Source: JASMTM01 sp964441735
GTDB lineage: Bacteria > Thermotogota > Thermotogae > Petrotogales > Kosmotogaceae
DNA: 64,000 nt
NCBI GenBank assembly: GCA_964441735.1
Contig: CAYTVB010000005.1
Coordinates: 1 to 64,000, forward strand
Direction of reading: 5' to 3'
This document shows positions 33,681 to 41,272 of this stretch, piece by piece (the stretch's first letter is position 1; every line of letters begins with the position of its first letter). The position numbers and the translations under genes are program-made. The notes beneath the pieces are model-generated. The model was given only the letters and a program-made list of their open reading frames with translations, made no database searches and was not told the origin of the DNA.

Positions 33681-33965
33681 ATGAAATATTTAACAGGACA
33701 GGTCCTTGGTATTTATCAAGTAGAATTTGCTGAAAGTGAACTTGTAAATGAAGCACACTGGGAGTATGAAATAAGAGATGTGGAATCAGGCACAGTATTT
33801 ACTTTGATAGACAATAATATAGCGGAAGAACAGCCTTTTGCAAGCGTTGGAGATATTATTATTGATGTACCCGTTGAGAACATGGAAGAATACGAAGATA
33901 TTGTAATACTAATTGATAATGATTTTGAGATTGAAAAAGCACCACACCCTGATGATGTCGAATAA
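33681..33965 (+). CDS. Uncharacterised acidic 94-aa protein
   Basis: No family recognised. The protein is acidic and beta-rich (QVLGIYQVEFAESELVNEA, then GDIIIDVP and DIVILIDND), with an Asp/Glu-rich tail and no membrane segment. Start is uncertain: ATG 33681 has an AAGGA 10 nt upstream, while ATG 33654 gives nine more residues but no clear RBS. A short hairpin CCTGA/TCAGG follows the stop without a T-run. It stands alone between a minus-strand esterase-like gene and the convergent asparagine synthetase gene. Confidence 0.6.
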   Translation: MKYLTGQVLGIYQVEFAESELVNEAHWEYEIRDVESGTVFTLIDNNIAEEQPFASVGDIIIDVPVENMEEYEDIVILIDNDFEIEKAPHPDDVE

Positions 33966-34026
33966 ATCCTGACAAATCCATCAGGGAGGTCAAACAAAAT
34001 AACTAATTTATTATTTAGCAACACTG

Positions 34027-34962
34027 TTAAATGCCCAGCATACCTGGAATTTTCGGGAATAATCTTGTGAGTTTTACATGATCCAGATTGCACAAATACC
34101 TTGTAAGTCTTTCAACTCCAAATCCACAACCTGCAGAAGGTAAAAGCATACCTTCTTCAGCGATTTTAAGATACCAGGACAGTTCTTCAATATCTTCTTC
34201 TTTTCCGTTTAACCGTTTTATAATACTATTGTATTCAAATTCTCTTTCACCCCCGGATAAACCTTCTCCAAATCCCTCAGGCCATATGAGATCCATATCT
34301 TTCAAGGTAACACCATCGCTGGAAAGCCTGTCGTAAAATTCTCTTTCCCATACCGGTATATCGATCAACCAGACTGGTTCATTTATGTCTTTACTTAACT
34401 GAATTTCAAAATCATCACCGTAACGTTTTTGTGCTTCAAAAAAGGTTATTTTTTTAAAGGGTTTCCCGGGGATTGAAACATTCCTATTCAACTTTTCAAG
34501 TTCTCTGGAACAATCTCTGCAAATCTCTTTCATAACATACACAAAAAGCCCTTCTAATAGCGACATGATTTCTTCCCTGGTAGTATTCCTGATCTCAATA
34601 TCTATCTGGGTGAACTCAAATAGATGTTTGCCTGATGAAGTTTTTTCAGAAGTTTCCAGTCGCACATTTGGGGAAATAATAAATATTTTTTCATAAACAG
34701 TTACAGCAAGCTGTTTATGAAAAATCATTGATTGAGTTAGTTTATAGTTCTGATTGTAGTAATTTATTGAGGTGTTGAATACTTCATGATTTAAAGGGTC
34801 TGTAATTGGTGAAATAATTGTAGGAAGGAGCTCGACAAAACCATTGTTTCTAAGGAAATACGCGGATTTTTCCAGAATTTTGGATTTGATTTTTACTGCA
34901 TTTTTTACTCTTTCATCATTGAGATGAGTTTTAATTATGGAACTAAGAGAAGTTTCTTGCAT
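34027..34962 (-). CDS. Asparagine synthetase, AsnRS-like (archaeal AS-AR type)
   Basis: A 311-aa class II aminoacyl-tRNA-synthetase-like catalytic domain without an anticodon-binding domain. Motif 2 is at 99-123 (Arg101, FEFTQIDIE at 115-123), motif 3 at 278-288 (GCGFGVERLTR with the ATP-binding Arg). This layout matches the archaeal asparagine synthetase related to AsnRS, which makes Asn from Asp, ATP and ammonia; a shortened AsnRS-like protein of other function is the alternative. AAGGAGG lies 7 nt before ATG 34962. The 170-nt leader encodes an Asn-rich peptide and an attenuator-like terminator, which strongly supports a role in asparagine supply. Confidence 0.85.
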   Translation of the reverse strand: MQETSLSSIIKTHLNDERVKNAVKIKSKILEKSAYFLRNNGFVELLPTIISPITDPLNHEVFNTSINYYNQNYKLTQSMIFHKQLAVTVYEKIFIISPNVRLETSEKTSSGKHLFEFTQIDIEIRNTTREEIMSLLEGLFVYVMKEICRDCSRELEKLNRNVSIPGKPFKKITFFEAQKRYGDDFEIQLSKDINEPVWLIDIPVWEREFYDRLSSDGVTLKDMDLIWPEGFGEGLSGGEREFEYNSIIKRLNGKEEDIEELSWYLKIAEEGMLLPSAGCGFGVERLTRYLCNLDHVKLTRLFPKIPGMLGI

Positions 34963-34976
34963 AATATTGCCTCCTT

Positions 34977-35013
34977 AAAAAAAGGACCGATGGTTTAATC
35001 CATCGGTCCTTTT
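34977..35013 (-). terminator. Attenuator terminator upstream of the asparagine synthetase gene
   Basis: Minus strand: AGGACCGATGG (35010-35000) pairs with CCATCGGTCCT (34993-34983) around loop ATTAAA, extended by flanking A-T pairs, and continues into a run of Ts to 34977. It sits between the promoter and the synthetase RBS, so it must be regulated or read through for the gene to be expressed. Segments 3 and 4 of the attenuator. Confidence 0.92.
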
Positions 35014-35050
35014 GAATAATTGTTATATTACAACAATAAAGGGCCGATGG
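35000..35050 (-). promoter_or_regulatory. Antiterminator pairing (segments 2 and 3)
   Basis: Minus strand: segment 2, CCATCGGCCC (35050-35041), differs by one base from the terminator 3' arm CCATCGGTCC. It can therefore pair with the terminator 5' arm GGACCGATGG (35009-35000) with one mismatch, excluding the terminator. Segment 2 lies inside the leader ORF, 11 nt before its stop codon, where a ribosome at the stop would cover it. Confidence 0.78.
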
Positions 35051-35111
35051 AACCGGGTCCGTTATTGTTGAAATTATTGAATTTGTATGAGAATTTACTG
35101 AAATTTATCAT
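35028..35111 (-). CDS. Asn-rich leader peptide of the asparagine synthetase gene
   Basis: A 27-codon ORF, MINFSKFSYKF then NNFNNN then GPGSIGPLLL. ATG 35111 follows GGAGA by about 5 nt (GTGGAGAG upstream) and the stop is TAA 35030-35028. Six codons are Asn (AAT or AAC), five of them within six consecutive codons (residues 12-17). The peptide has no other recognisable role. Position between promoter and terminator, and the overlap with the antiterminator segment, identify it as a regulatory leader peptide that measures Asn-tRNA charging. Confidence 0.85.
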   Translation of the reverse strand: MINFSKFSYKFNNFNNNGPGSIGPLLL

Positions 35112-35138
35112 TTTTCTCTCCACATAAGAATTTTCTTT

Positions 35139-35167
35139 ATAATACCACAAAGCTCCTTATTTACAAA
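35139..35167 (-). promoter_or_regulatory. Promoter for the asparagine synthetase leader
   Basis: Minus strand: extended -10 TGGTATTAT (-10 hexamer at 35139-35144), with -35 TTTGTA (35162-35167) at 17 nt or TTGTAA at 16 nt. The predicted start near 35132 gives a short leader before the peptide ATG and about 170 nt before the synthetase ATG. Confidence 0.65.
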
Positions 35168-35390
35168 ATAAAATATCTTGTATCGTTAGATGTTTATACG
35201 TGCGTATTTAACAAAAATAATAATAAAAATCCGAACAACAATTATATTCAAAAAAAATGAACCTGTCGTTTATCTCAAAAAAATATAAAAACAAGCGATT
35301 TGTCTTTCCAGTTGTTTGGATGTTTCGAAATTATTGTTATTTAATCAAATAGATAAAGTATTTCAAAATATCCCCAAAGGGGGAACAAAC

Positions 35391-36431
35391 ATGAAGAAAA
35401 ACTTTCTACGTACCGTTGTGATAGTTATGATAATTAATATCCTGTCTATGGGTTTTTCTCTTACAGTGGATGCTCCCGGATTTGATTTGGGGGTGTTATC
35501 CATTGAGGATCCTACAGAATTCAATAATAAAACATTTTGGATTGATATCATCAAAGAAACCCCAATAAATATTATTGCTGATTATGAGATGTATGCCAAA
35601 ACTGCAACAGGTGATCTCATTTCAATGGATAAATTTCTCCAGCTTTTTCTCGTTTCTATCACCCATTATCTAGAACAAAACGATCAATGGATTCAGGAAT
35701 TTGATGAAGTATTAACTCCCCCGCATCAAATGCCAGAGGATGGTTATTTTCGCCTGGAAAGGATTGGTTATGATAGATTCTATTTTTCTTTCAGATTTGA
35801 TGGATCTCTCTACCAGCCTGAAGGGAATTGGTGTCAGCTTTATCCTTCTAAAGAATATATCGCAAGGGTAACCTACACAATCCTTCCCGATCCACCAACC
35901 GGTGGTGGTAACGGTTATCTGACATATACACCAGGAGGTTGGGGAGCAAATCCAGCGGGTGAAAACGGTGGTACTTATTTATTCAATAATTTTGATTTAG
36001 CATTTCCGCAGGGAATAATTCTGGGAATTCTTTCGAGTGGAAAAGTTGTAATTTTTACAACGAAAGAAGCAATAAATGGATATCTACCGTCTGGCGGCGT
36101 ACCTTCAGCTGTGAATACAACGTATATTAATCCTGAATCAAGGGATTTGAGAAATGAACTGGTGAATCAACTATTAGCAGCTAAATTGAATGTTGAATTT
36201 GATCTTTACGATCCCGATTTTGCACCTGCTACGGGTAACCTGATAAATTTGGAATTAGTCTGGGGTGTTTCTCCCTTAGATGGTTATACAGTGGCGGAAA
36301 TAATCAATATTGCAGACAATGTTTTGTCCGGTATTGAATTAAATTATACCCCTTCAAGCGTGACTGACGCGCTTGCTAAAATAAATGAAAATTTTGCCGA
36401 TGGTGGCGACCTGGGTTATCTAATCTACTAA
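35391..36431 (+). CDS. Exported protein of unknown function
   Basis: A 346-aa protein with a signal peptide (MKKNFLRTVVIVMIINILSM, cleavage near residue 23-25). The mature chain is acidic and aromatic, beta-rich, with a Gly/Pro-rich central linker (PPTGGGNGYLTYTPGGWGA) and no Cys-based lipobox. No family recognised. ATG 35391 follows AAGGGGG by 7 nt; an in-frame ATG at 35316 is excluded because it would hide the signal peptide. It is a single gene with its own terminator. About 220 nt upstream, shared with the divergent asn leader, are very AT-rich and show no other feature I can support. Confidence 0.75.
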   Translation: MKKNFLRTVVIVMIINILSMGFSLTVDAPGFDLGVLSIEDPTEFNNKTFWIDIIKETPINIIADYEMYAKTATGDLISMDKFLQLFLVSITHYLEQNDQWIQEFDEVLTPPHQMPEDGYFRLERIGYDRFYFSFRFDGSLYQPEGNWCQLYPSKEYIARVTYTILPDPPTGGGNGYLTYTPGGWGANPAGENGGTYLFNNFDLAFPQGIILGILSSGKVVIFTTKEAINGYLPSGGVPSAVNTTYINPESRDLRNELVNQLLAAKLNVEFDLYDPDFAPATGNLINLELVWGVSPLDGYTVAEIINIADNVLSGIELNYTPSSVTDALAKINENFADGGDLGYLIY

Positions 36432-36540
36432 TTAACTGAATAAACAGTGAGATTTTTGTTAAAGTAATCCAGGAAAAGGGTAAGAAGTTAACTTGCTTTT
36501 CTTGCAAAGTATTAGCCCAAATATTTAAATTAACAATAAG

Positions 36541-36571
36541 CCGGTACTTGATTCATTAGTATCGGTTTTTT
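36541..36571 (+). terminator. Terminator after the exported-protein gene
   Basis: CCGGTACT (36541-36548) pairs with AGTATCGG (36558-36565), one G-U pair, followed by six Ts. It lies about 110 nt after the stop and touches the end of the convergent photolyase gene. Confidence 0.78.
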
Positions 36572-37916
36572 ATAGTTTTGATACTCTGTCCACATATTTA
36601 TCCATATCAAATTTCCTTTTCAATCCCTTATTACTCATATATCGCACTTTTCCAAAAATTTCTCTTTCCTTAAAAGGCATATCGTGTTTGCCAAAACACC
36701 AAAGAACTCCTGTATAACCATTGGGATCTCTTCCGTCAATTTCATATTTGTCGTTTAACAAAATCAGATTGTCGTATGCTGTTTGTGGATCTTTGCTCCA
36801 TTCAATTACTTTTTTACCCCAGTACATTCTCATATATCCATGCATTTTCCCTGTAATTACCAGTTCTTTTTGAGCAACGTTCCAGTACTCATCATGAGTT
36901 TGGGCGTTTTCCAGTTCTTCGATTTCATATAAATACTCTCTTTTATCATCATCGTGCTCATTCAACGTTTTTTTGCACCAATCAGGAAGGCCTTCCAGGC
37001 TATCATAGTTGTTGTTGTAGTAAGTAAAATTCCTGCTTAATTCTCTTCTAACAATGAGTTCCTCAATGTAATCATCTGTTGCCTCAGTATCCTGTGTGTT
37101 GATTTTACGTACAATGTAAATCGGCGATACTTGACCAAAATGAAGGTAAGGGCTCATGCTAGATAGATAATCCTTGCCCGGGTCATTTTTTAGTTCTGAG
37201 TATTTTGGAAGCTTATCCCTGACGAAAGTATTCAGTGTTTTTTTGGCTATGGTTGTACCTCCGTGAAATGATTCTGAAGGCTTTACTGTGTTACCCAGAT
37301 TCAGGCTTGATAGAAGATCATCAATATCGGATAAATCAACAGAATCGATTTCTGGAGAATCGACTATCTCTTCTTTTAACCTTTCTGTTTCACCGGCTTT
37401 TAGAAAATTTTGGATGTGTTTCCGGATTTTCTTCCTCAATGTTGCAGCGCTGTATTCTTCTTTATCAGAAGCAATTTCAACGGGTACAACAACGTCGCTT
37501 TCTACTTCATAAATAGAATTATCTATGCTTTCCAGGACATCTGTTCTCCACTTTCTTTGTAATTTAGTGTATCCTTTATCAAATACAACACAGGAAGCAT
37601 TTTTAGCAAGTTTTTTAGCGCCGGAAGGTGGAAAAATAACGCTGCATAAAAATGTAGCGTTAATTTGTTCCAGTCTGTTTGCAACCTCTTGAAGGCCTTC
37701 AAACATAAATTTGAAACTCCTGTTGTTAGCCAGAGGAAAATCTTTATAAATACCAAAGAAAACTATAAGAGGTATTCCTTGAAAATTAGCTTGCTGGATA
37801 GCAAAATTCAACGCATCATTTTCTTCTACTCTTTGCGAGGCCTGCATCCAGTAAATAACATACTTTCCATCTTCTTTTCCGCTTTTTAGCTTTTTGACTC
37901 TTTCTTTAAAACTCAT
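36570..37916 (-). CDS. phr: Class II CPD photolyase
   Basis: Light-dependent repair of cyclobutane pyrimidine dimers with FAD. The 448 aa match the class II (metazoan/methanogen) type: an N-terminal photolyase domain with YWMQASQRVEENDAL, a central region FHGGTTIAKKTLNTFV, SSMSPYLHFGQVSP, RRELSRNFTYY, and the C-terminal signature DGRDPNGYTGVLWCFGKHD and KEREIFGKVRYM. No RBS is visible before ATG 37916; a TACAAT box ends 6 nt upstream, so the mRNA could be leaderless. A photolyase in a presumed anaerobic thermophile suggests some exposure to light or horizontal gain. Confidence 0.93.
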   Translation of the reverse strand: MSFKERVKKLKSGKEDGKYVIYWMQASQRVEENDALNFAIQQANFQGIPLIVFFGIYKDFPLANNRSFKFMFEGLQEVANRLEQINATFLCSVIFPPSGAKKLAKNASCVVFDKGYTKLQRKWRTDVLESIDNSIYEVESDVVVPVEIASDKEEYSAATLRKKIRKHIQNFLKAGETERLKEEIVDSPEIDSVDLSDIDDLLSSLNLGNTVKPSESFHGGTTIAKKTLNTFVRDKLPKYSELKNDPGKDYLSSMSPYLHFGQVSPIYIVRKINTQDTEATDDYIEELIVRRELSRNFTYYNNNYDSLEGLPDWCKKTLNEHDDDKREYLYEIEELENAQTHDEYWNVAQKELVITGKMHGYMRMYWGKKVIEWSKDPQTAYDNLILLNDKYEIDGRDPNGYTGVLWCFGKHDMPFKEREIFGKVRYMSNKGLKRKFDMDKYVDRVSKL

Positions 37917-38035
37917 GGTTCTATTGTACTATGTGGAGTTAAATGAATATGAATTAAGAAGTAACCAGCATCATGAAATCTTATAACCTTATATCAAATC
38001 CGGGTTTTTTATATGAAATAAATAAATCTAAAAAG

Positions 38036-39166
38036 TTATCTCCCTGTCCATTCAAAGGAGAGTTTAAAAAAGTCAGCTACCTGCTGAACTGCGGTAAATT
38101 TTGAATCAACCAGTTGATCAAGCATATTGTTTAAAGCAGTTCTGAAGGACATTTGATTGTTACCTGATTTTATTTCCATAAGACATTCAATTATTGCAGC
38201 TGTTAAATCTGCTGCTCTTACCAGTTTGCCATTCATTCCTTCAAAGGGTTTAAGAATTTTATTTTTAAACTCCGAAACCAATTCTTTGGGCATATCTATG
38301 AGTAATTTGTTTGTTACCATTACCTCTTCAACCCTTTCTACAAGCTCTTCAAAACCCGTAACCTTTTGTTTTGTTGGTGTTATGATGTCACCGGTAAGAC
38401 TTTCTGGAATATCGTGCAACAATGCTCGTTTGATTATATCCACTTCATCCAGTTCATTGTTATTAGGTTTTTCTTCATAATAAAAAAGAAAACTAATCAG
38501 GGCCACATAAAATGAGTGTCCTGCAACGGTTGTTTTCACATTTCTATTGAGTCTGTTCCATCTTACAGCCCGTATCAACACTATCAGTGATTCTTTATAT
38601 CTGGCAAACCAGCTGCTATTGATCAAGTTACTATATGGCTGAAAATCGTTAAAATGCGAGAGGCGATCGTCAAGACTTTCTATTATTTCCTCATAGTATT
38701 CCGGGAAAATTCTGTTATGCAAGTCTGCTTCGAGTCTTGCCGAAAGGAGATCAGAGGCAGAGATAATCTTTCCTTCTAACGAATAATCCTTTGCCCTGTG
38801 TATAATAGAGGAGAACCGTTGTTTTTTGGTTTCTGGTAGATAATCAACTACCTCGTTTACAGCAGTATTATAGACAGCGTTCCATTTTTGGGGGTCTAAA
38901 TCCCTTATAAGTATTTTTGTGTCAACCGAGATATCTGATAACACGCATTTTGGGAGTTCCTTGAGAACGATTCTCTCAAGTAATTCTTTATCATTGATGT
39001 TCATATCATTTTTGCGAGCAAGGTTGGACATCAATAAAGCAAACTGAGCTGAAGCAAAGGCATTTTCTGCTTCATTTGTTCGCAACATTGTGGGGGTATT
39101 GTTCCATCGGAACATGGTAAATAAATTTGTAGCAAGTTCCAATAACTTCATTGTTCCCTGTTCCAT
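38036..39166 (-). CDS. HD-domain protein with a degenerate N-terminal copy (YfbR-like)
   Basis: A 376-aa protein. The C-terminal half is a YfbR-like HD phosphohydrolase: RW at 202-203, His217 (VAGHSFYVAL), HD at 251-252 (LLHDIPESLTGDI) and Asp320 (VRAADLTAAI). The N-terminal half repeats the same order in degenerate form: RW at 20-21, NAFASAQFALL in place of the His motif, KE at 69-70 (VLKELPKCVLSDI) in place of HD, and SASDLLSARLEA with Asp139. So only the second copy can bind metal. YfbR hydrolyses deoxynucleoside monophosphates; substrate here is unproven. GGAGG precedes ATG 39166. Confidence 0.82.
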   Translation of the reverse strand: MEQGTMKLLELATNLFTMFRWNNTPTMLRTNEAENAFASAQFALLMSNLARKNDMNINDKELLERIVLKELPKCVLSDISVDTKILIRDLDPQKWNAVYNTAVNEVVDYLPETKKQRFSSIIHRAKDYSLEGKIISASDLLSARLEADLHNRIFPEYYEEIIESLDDRLSHFNDFQPYSNLINSSWFARYKESLIVLIRAVRWNRLNRNVKTTVAGHSFYVALISFLFYYEEKPNNNELDEVDIIKRALLHDIPESLTGDIITPTKQKVTGFEELVERVEEVMVTNKLLIDMPKELVSEFKNKILKPFEGMNGKLVRAADLTAAIIECLMEIKSGNNQMSFRTALNNMLDQLVDSKFTAVQQVADFFKLSFEWTGR

Positions 39167-39194
39167 ATAAATTCCTCCTGATCTTTTAAGGGAG

Positions 39195-39224
39195 TTGAAC
39201 TGTACTCATCGATTATTGTATTAT
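39195..39224 (+). promoter_or_regulatory. Promoter for the CBS-ACT to prfB gene train
   Basis: TTGAAC (39195-39200), 18-nt spacer, TATTAT (39219-39224), about 32 nt before the CBS-ACT ATG. The same bases contain TATAAT on the minus strand (39220-39225), possibly the -10 for the divergent HD gene, though no good -35 is seen there. Confidence 0.6.
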
Positions 39225-39255
39225 AACAAAAGAGACTTAGAAAGAGGGTGAACAG

Positions 39256-39867
39256 ATGATTGTAAAAAAGTGGGTTAATAAAGCTTATCCGATTTTTGAA
39301 ACTGAACAGAAAATCGCTGATGTATTTGCAGAGAAAGAAGAATTCAGTTTGAGTACAGTGGTTATAAAAGATGAAAATGGATACCTCGCTGGTGTAATCA
39401 GGAAAAAAGATCTGAAGTCCTTTGACCCGGAACAAAAGCTTGGAGATGTTGCTTCTGATGTAACCTATTATTGTTTTGATAATGATCTTGTTGAAGATGC
39501 TGTTTTATTGCTTATTGAAAGTCACGATTTTGTAGTACCTGTTGTTAATGAACATCTAATACTAAAAGGTGTAATAACGGTTTTTGAAGTGCTTGAAGCA
39601 TTGATGGAAGTAACATCGATGGCAATTGAAAGTGTAAGAATTACCTTTTCGTTGCCCGATAAACCCGGCTTCCTAAAAAAAATAGTGGACGTTCTTGCTG
39701 ATGAAGAGATCAATATTCTATCCCTAATCACGACTCCAGATGAAGAAGGAAAGAAAACGGTAATAATTAGAACCGAGAAAATGAATTCAGAATACATAGC
39801 CGGGATACTGGAAGAAAACGAGATTAACTTTGATTCGGTTTCAGAAGAGGAGGGTTTTAGTGTCTGA
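39256..39867 (+). CDS. CBS-pair plus ACT domain protein
   Basis: A 203-aa cytoplasmic protein with two CBS motifs (residues 5-65 and 68-125; GVIRKKDL and LKGVITVFEVLEAL end the two units) followed by an ACT domain (SVRITFSLPDKPGFLKKIVDVLADEEINIL, about 128-200). Such proteins resemble AcuB and probably sense nucleotides and an amino acid; no catalytic domain is attached. GAGGGTG precedes ATG 39256. The 3' end overlaps uppP by 8 nt, so sensing may be tied to an envelope gene by translation only. Confidence 0.86.
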   Translation: MIVKKWVNKAYPIFETEQKIADVFAEKEEFSLSTVVIKDENGYLAGVIRKKDLKSFDPEQKLGDVASDVTYYCFDNDLVEDAVLLLIESHDFVVPVVNEHLILKGVITVFEVLEALMEVTSMAIESVRITFSLPDKPGFLKKIVDVLADEEINILSLITTPDEEGKKTVIIRTEKMNSEYIAGILEENEINFDSVSEEEGFSV

Positions 39868-40648
39868 GGCACTATTAATTCCCTTTCTTGGAGTAATTCA
39901 AGGTTTAACAGAATTTCTACCGGTGTCTTCTTCGGGACATTTAACGATTTTTTCGAATTTTTTTAGACTGGAACTGGAAGCACAAAATCTTAAAGCGCTT
40001 TTTGCTTTTTTGCATTTGGGTACTTTTTTTGCAGTTTTATTGTTCACCTATAAAGATCTTATAAAAATTTTTCGTGGTTTTTTTAAACCAAAAGAAAGGC
40101 CGGACTCTCTAAGGTTATTCTGGCTACTTCTTGTAGCTACTATTCCCGCTGTTGTTATTGCGTTACTCTTTGAGAAACAAATTGACAGCGCCTTTTCAAG
40201 TTATTTAATACCATCATTAATGCTATTTATAACTGCTTTTTTTCTTCTTATTAGTGATAGATTTAGTGGCAACCGTAAAATGATAAATATGGCCTTAAAA
40301 GGTGCATTAATTATTGGTTTATTTCAGGCCTTTTCAATATTACCAGGGATTTCAAGAAGTGGAGCTACGTTATTTGCTGCTTTATTGATTGGACTGAATA
40401 GAGAAGATGCGATTAGATTTTCCTTTCTATTGAGTCTACCCATAACATTGGGCGCGGGTTTGACCCAGTTAAGCAGAGTAACAATAGATTATGTATTTCT
40501 CTTTTACGGGTTTACAGCTTCTTTTGCTGCAGGCTTGTTTGGGTTATGGTTGTTAAAAAAATTAGTTTTGAAAGGCAAATTAAAGCTTTTTGGGATTTAC
40601 TGTATAATATTTGGTGTAGCAAGTATTGTGTACTTTGGAGTGGTTTAA
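39860..40648 (+). CDS. uppP: Undecaprenyl-diphosphatase
   Basis: Inner-membrane phosphatase that recycles undecaprenyl pyrophosphate; overproduction gives bacitracin resistance. The two signature regions are FLPVSSSGHLTI near the N-terminus and PGISRSGATLFAALLIGLNR in the middle, with conserved Glu, Ser and Arg residues. About eight hydrophobic segments are seen. The start is GTG 39860, 6 nt after GAGGAGG, inside the CBS-ACT gene; 262 aa is typical. The next gene begins directly after its stop. Confidence 0.95.
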   Translation: MSEALLIPFLGVIQGLTEFLPVSSSGHLTIFSNFFRLELEAQNLKALFAFLHLGTFFAVLLFTYKDLIKIFRGFFKPKERPDSLRLFWLLLVATIPAVVIALLFEKQIDSAFSSYLIPSLMLFITAFFLLISDRFSGNRKMINMALKGALIIGLFQAFSILPGISRSGATLFAALLIGLNREDAIRFSFLLSLPITLGAGLTQLSRVTIDYVFLFYGFTASFAAGLFGLWLLKKLVLKGKLKLFGIYCIIFGVASIVYFGVV

Positions 40649-41272
40649 TTGAATTTTGAGGTCTTGCTTTCTGGCAGCACCACCTTTATTCCAGGATCGA
40701 TTGACGCACCTTCCAGCACCGTTAGCGTGCTAAAAAATGAGTCAAAGATCATTTTAATTGATCCCGGAAGTCTTCCAGCTATTCCCTTTTTAGAAAATAT
40801 TTTAAATGAAAAAGGTATTAAACCTGAAGATATAACTGATATTCTTCTAACGCATTTTCATATAGATCATGCATTCAATTCGATATTTTTTAAGAATGCG
40901 ACCATTCATCTTCATGAATCGTATTCAACAAGAAATTATGAAAAATTCGGCCCCATTGTAGGCCAGCTATATACAAAGGTTTTGAATAGCTGGAAAAAGG
41001 TCGAAGTTTATGATACCAATCTATTATGGGGCGTGATTCAGATAATTGAAACACCGTTTCATTCACGTGATCATGTTTCTTTTTTTATAAATACTGAGAA
41101 TTATGGAAAAGTATTTTTATGTGGTGACATATGCACAAGACAGATAAATTATTATGAAATGAAAAAAGGTATGCGTTCTGATAAGGCATCAGAGATTGTA
41201 AAACATTATGCAGAACAGTCTGATTTAATAGTTTTTCCACATGATAAACCACTTTTACAGGAGGTGATCTAA
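40649..41272 (+). CDS. Metallo-beta-lactamase fold hydrolase
   Basis: A 207-aa MBL-fold protein. The metal motif is THFHIDHAF (HxHxDH), with further ligands His in HSRDH and Asp in CGDICTRQ. Hydroxyacylglutathione hydrolase, lactonase or other roles cannot be separated from sequence. The start is TTG 40649 immediately after the uppP stop, with GGAGTGG upstream; the stop overlaps the glgA ATG (TAATG). Confidence 0.84.
   Translation: MNFEVLLSGSTTFIPGSIDAPSSTVSVLKNESKIILIDPGSLPAIPFLENILNEKGIKPEDITDILLTHFHIDHAFNSIFFKNATIHLHESYSTRNYEKFGPIVGQLYTKVLNSWKKVEVYDTNLLWGVIQIIETPFHSRDHVSFFINTENYGKVFLCGDICTRQINYYEMKKGMRSDKASEIVKHYAEQSDLIVFPHDKPLLQEVI

Noticed and set aside
33570..33720. Second open frame with lysine/acid-rich codons ahead of and overlapping the 94-aa gene
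   Set aside because: No ATG with an RBS, a promoter-like AT-rich start, and it stops soon inside the neighbouring frame; composition alone is not enough.
34962..35132. T-box riboswitch upstream of the asparagine synthetase gene
   Set aside because: The leader is only about 170 nt, has no T-box core sequence (GGGTGGNACCGCG-like) and no Stem I; an Asn-rich ORF overlapping the antiterminator segment explains the architecture better.
36485..36520. Imperfect hairpin ACTTGC/GCAAAGT after the exported-protein gene
   Set aside because: Short with a bulge and no T-run; the real terminator is at 36541-36571.
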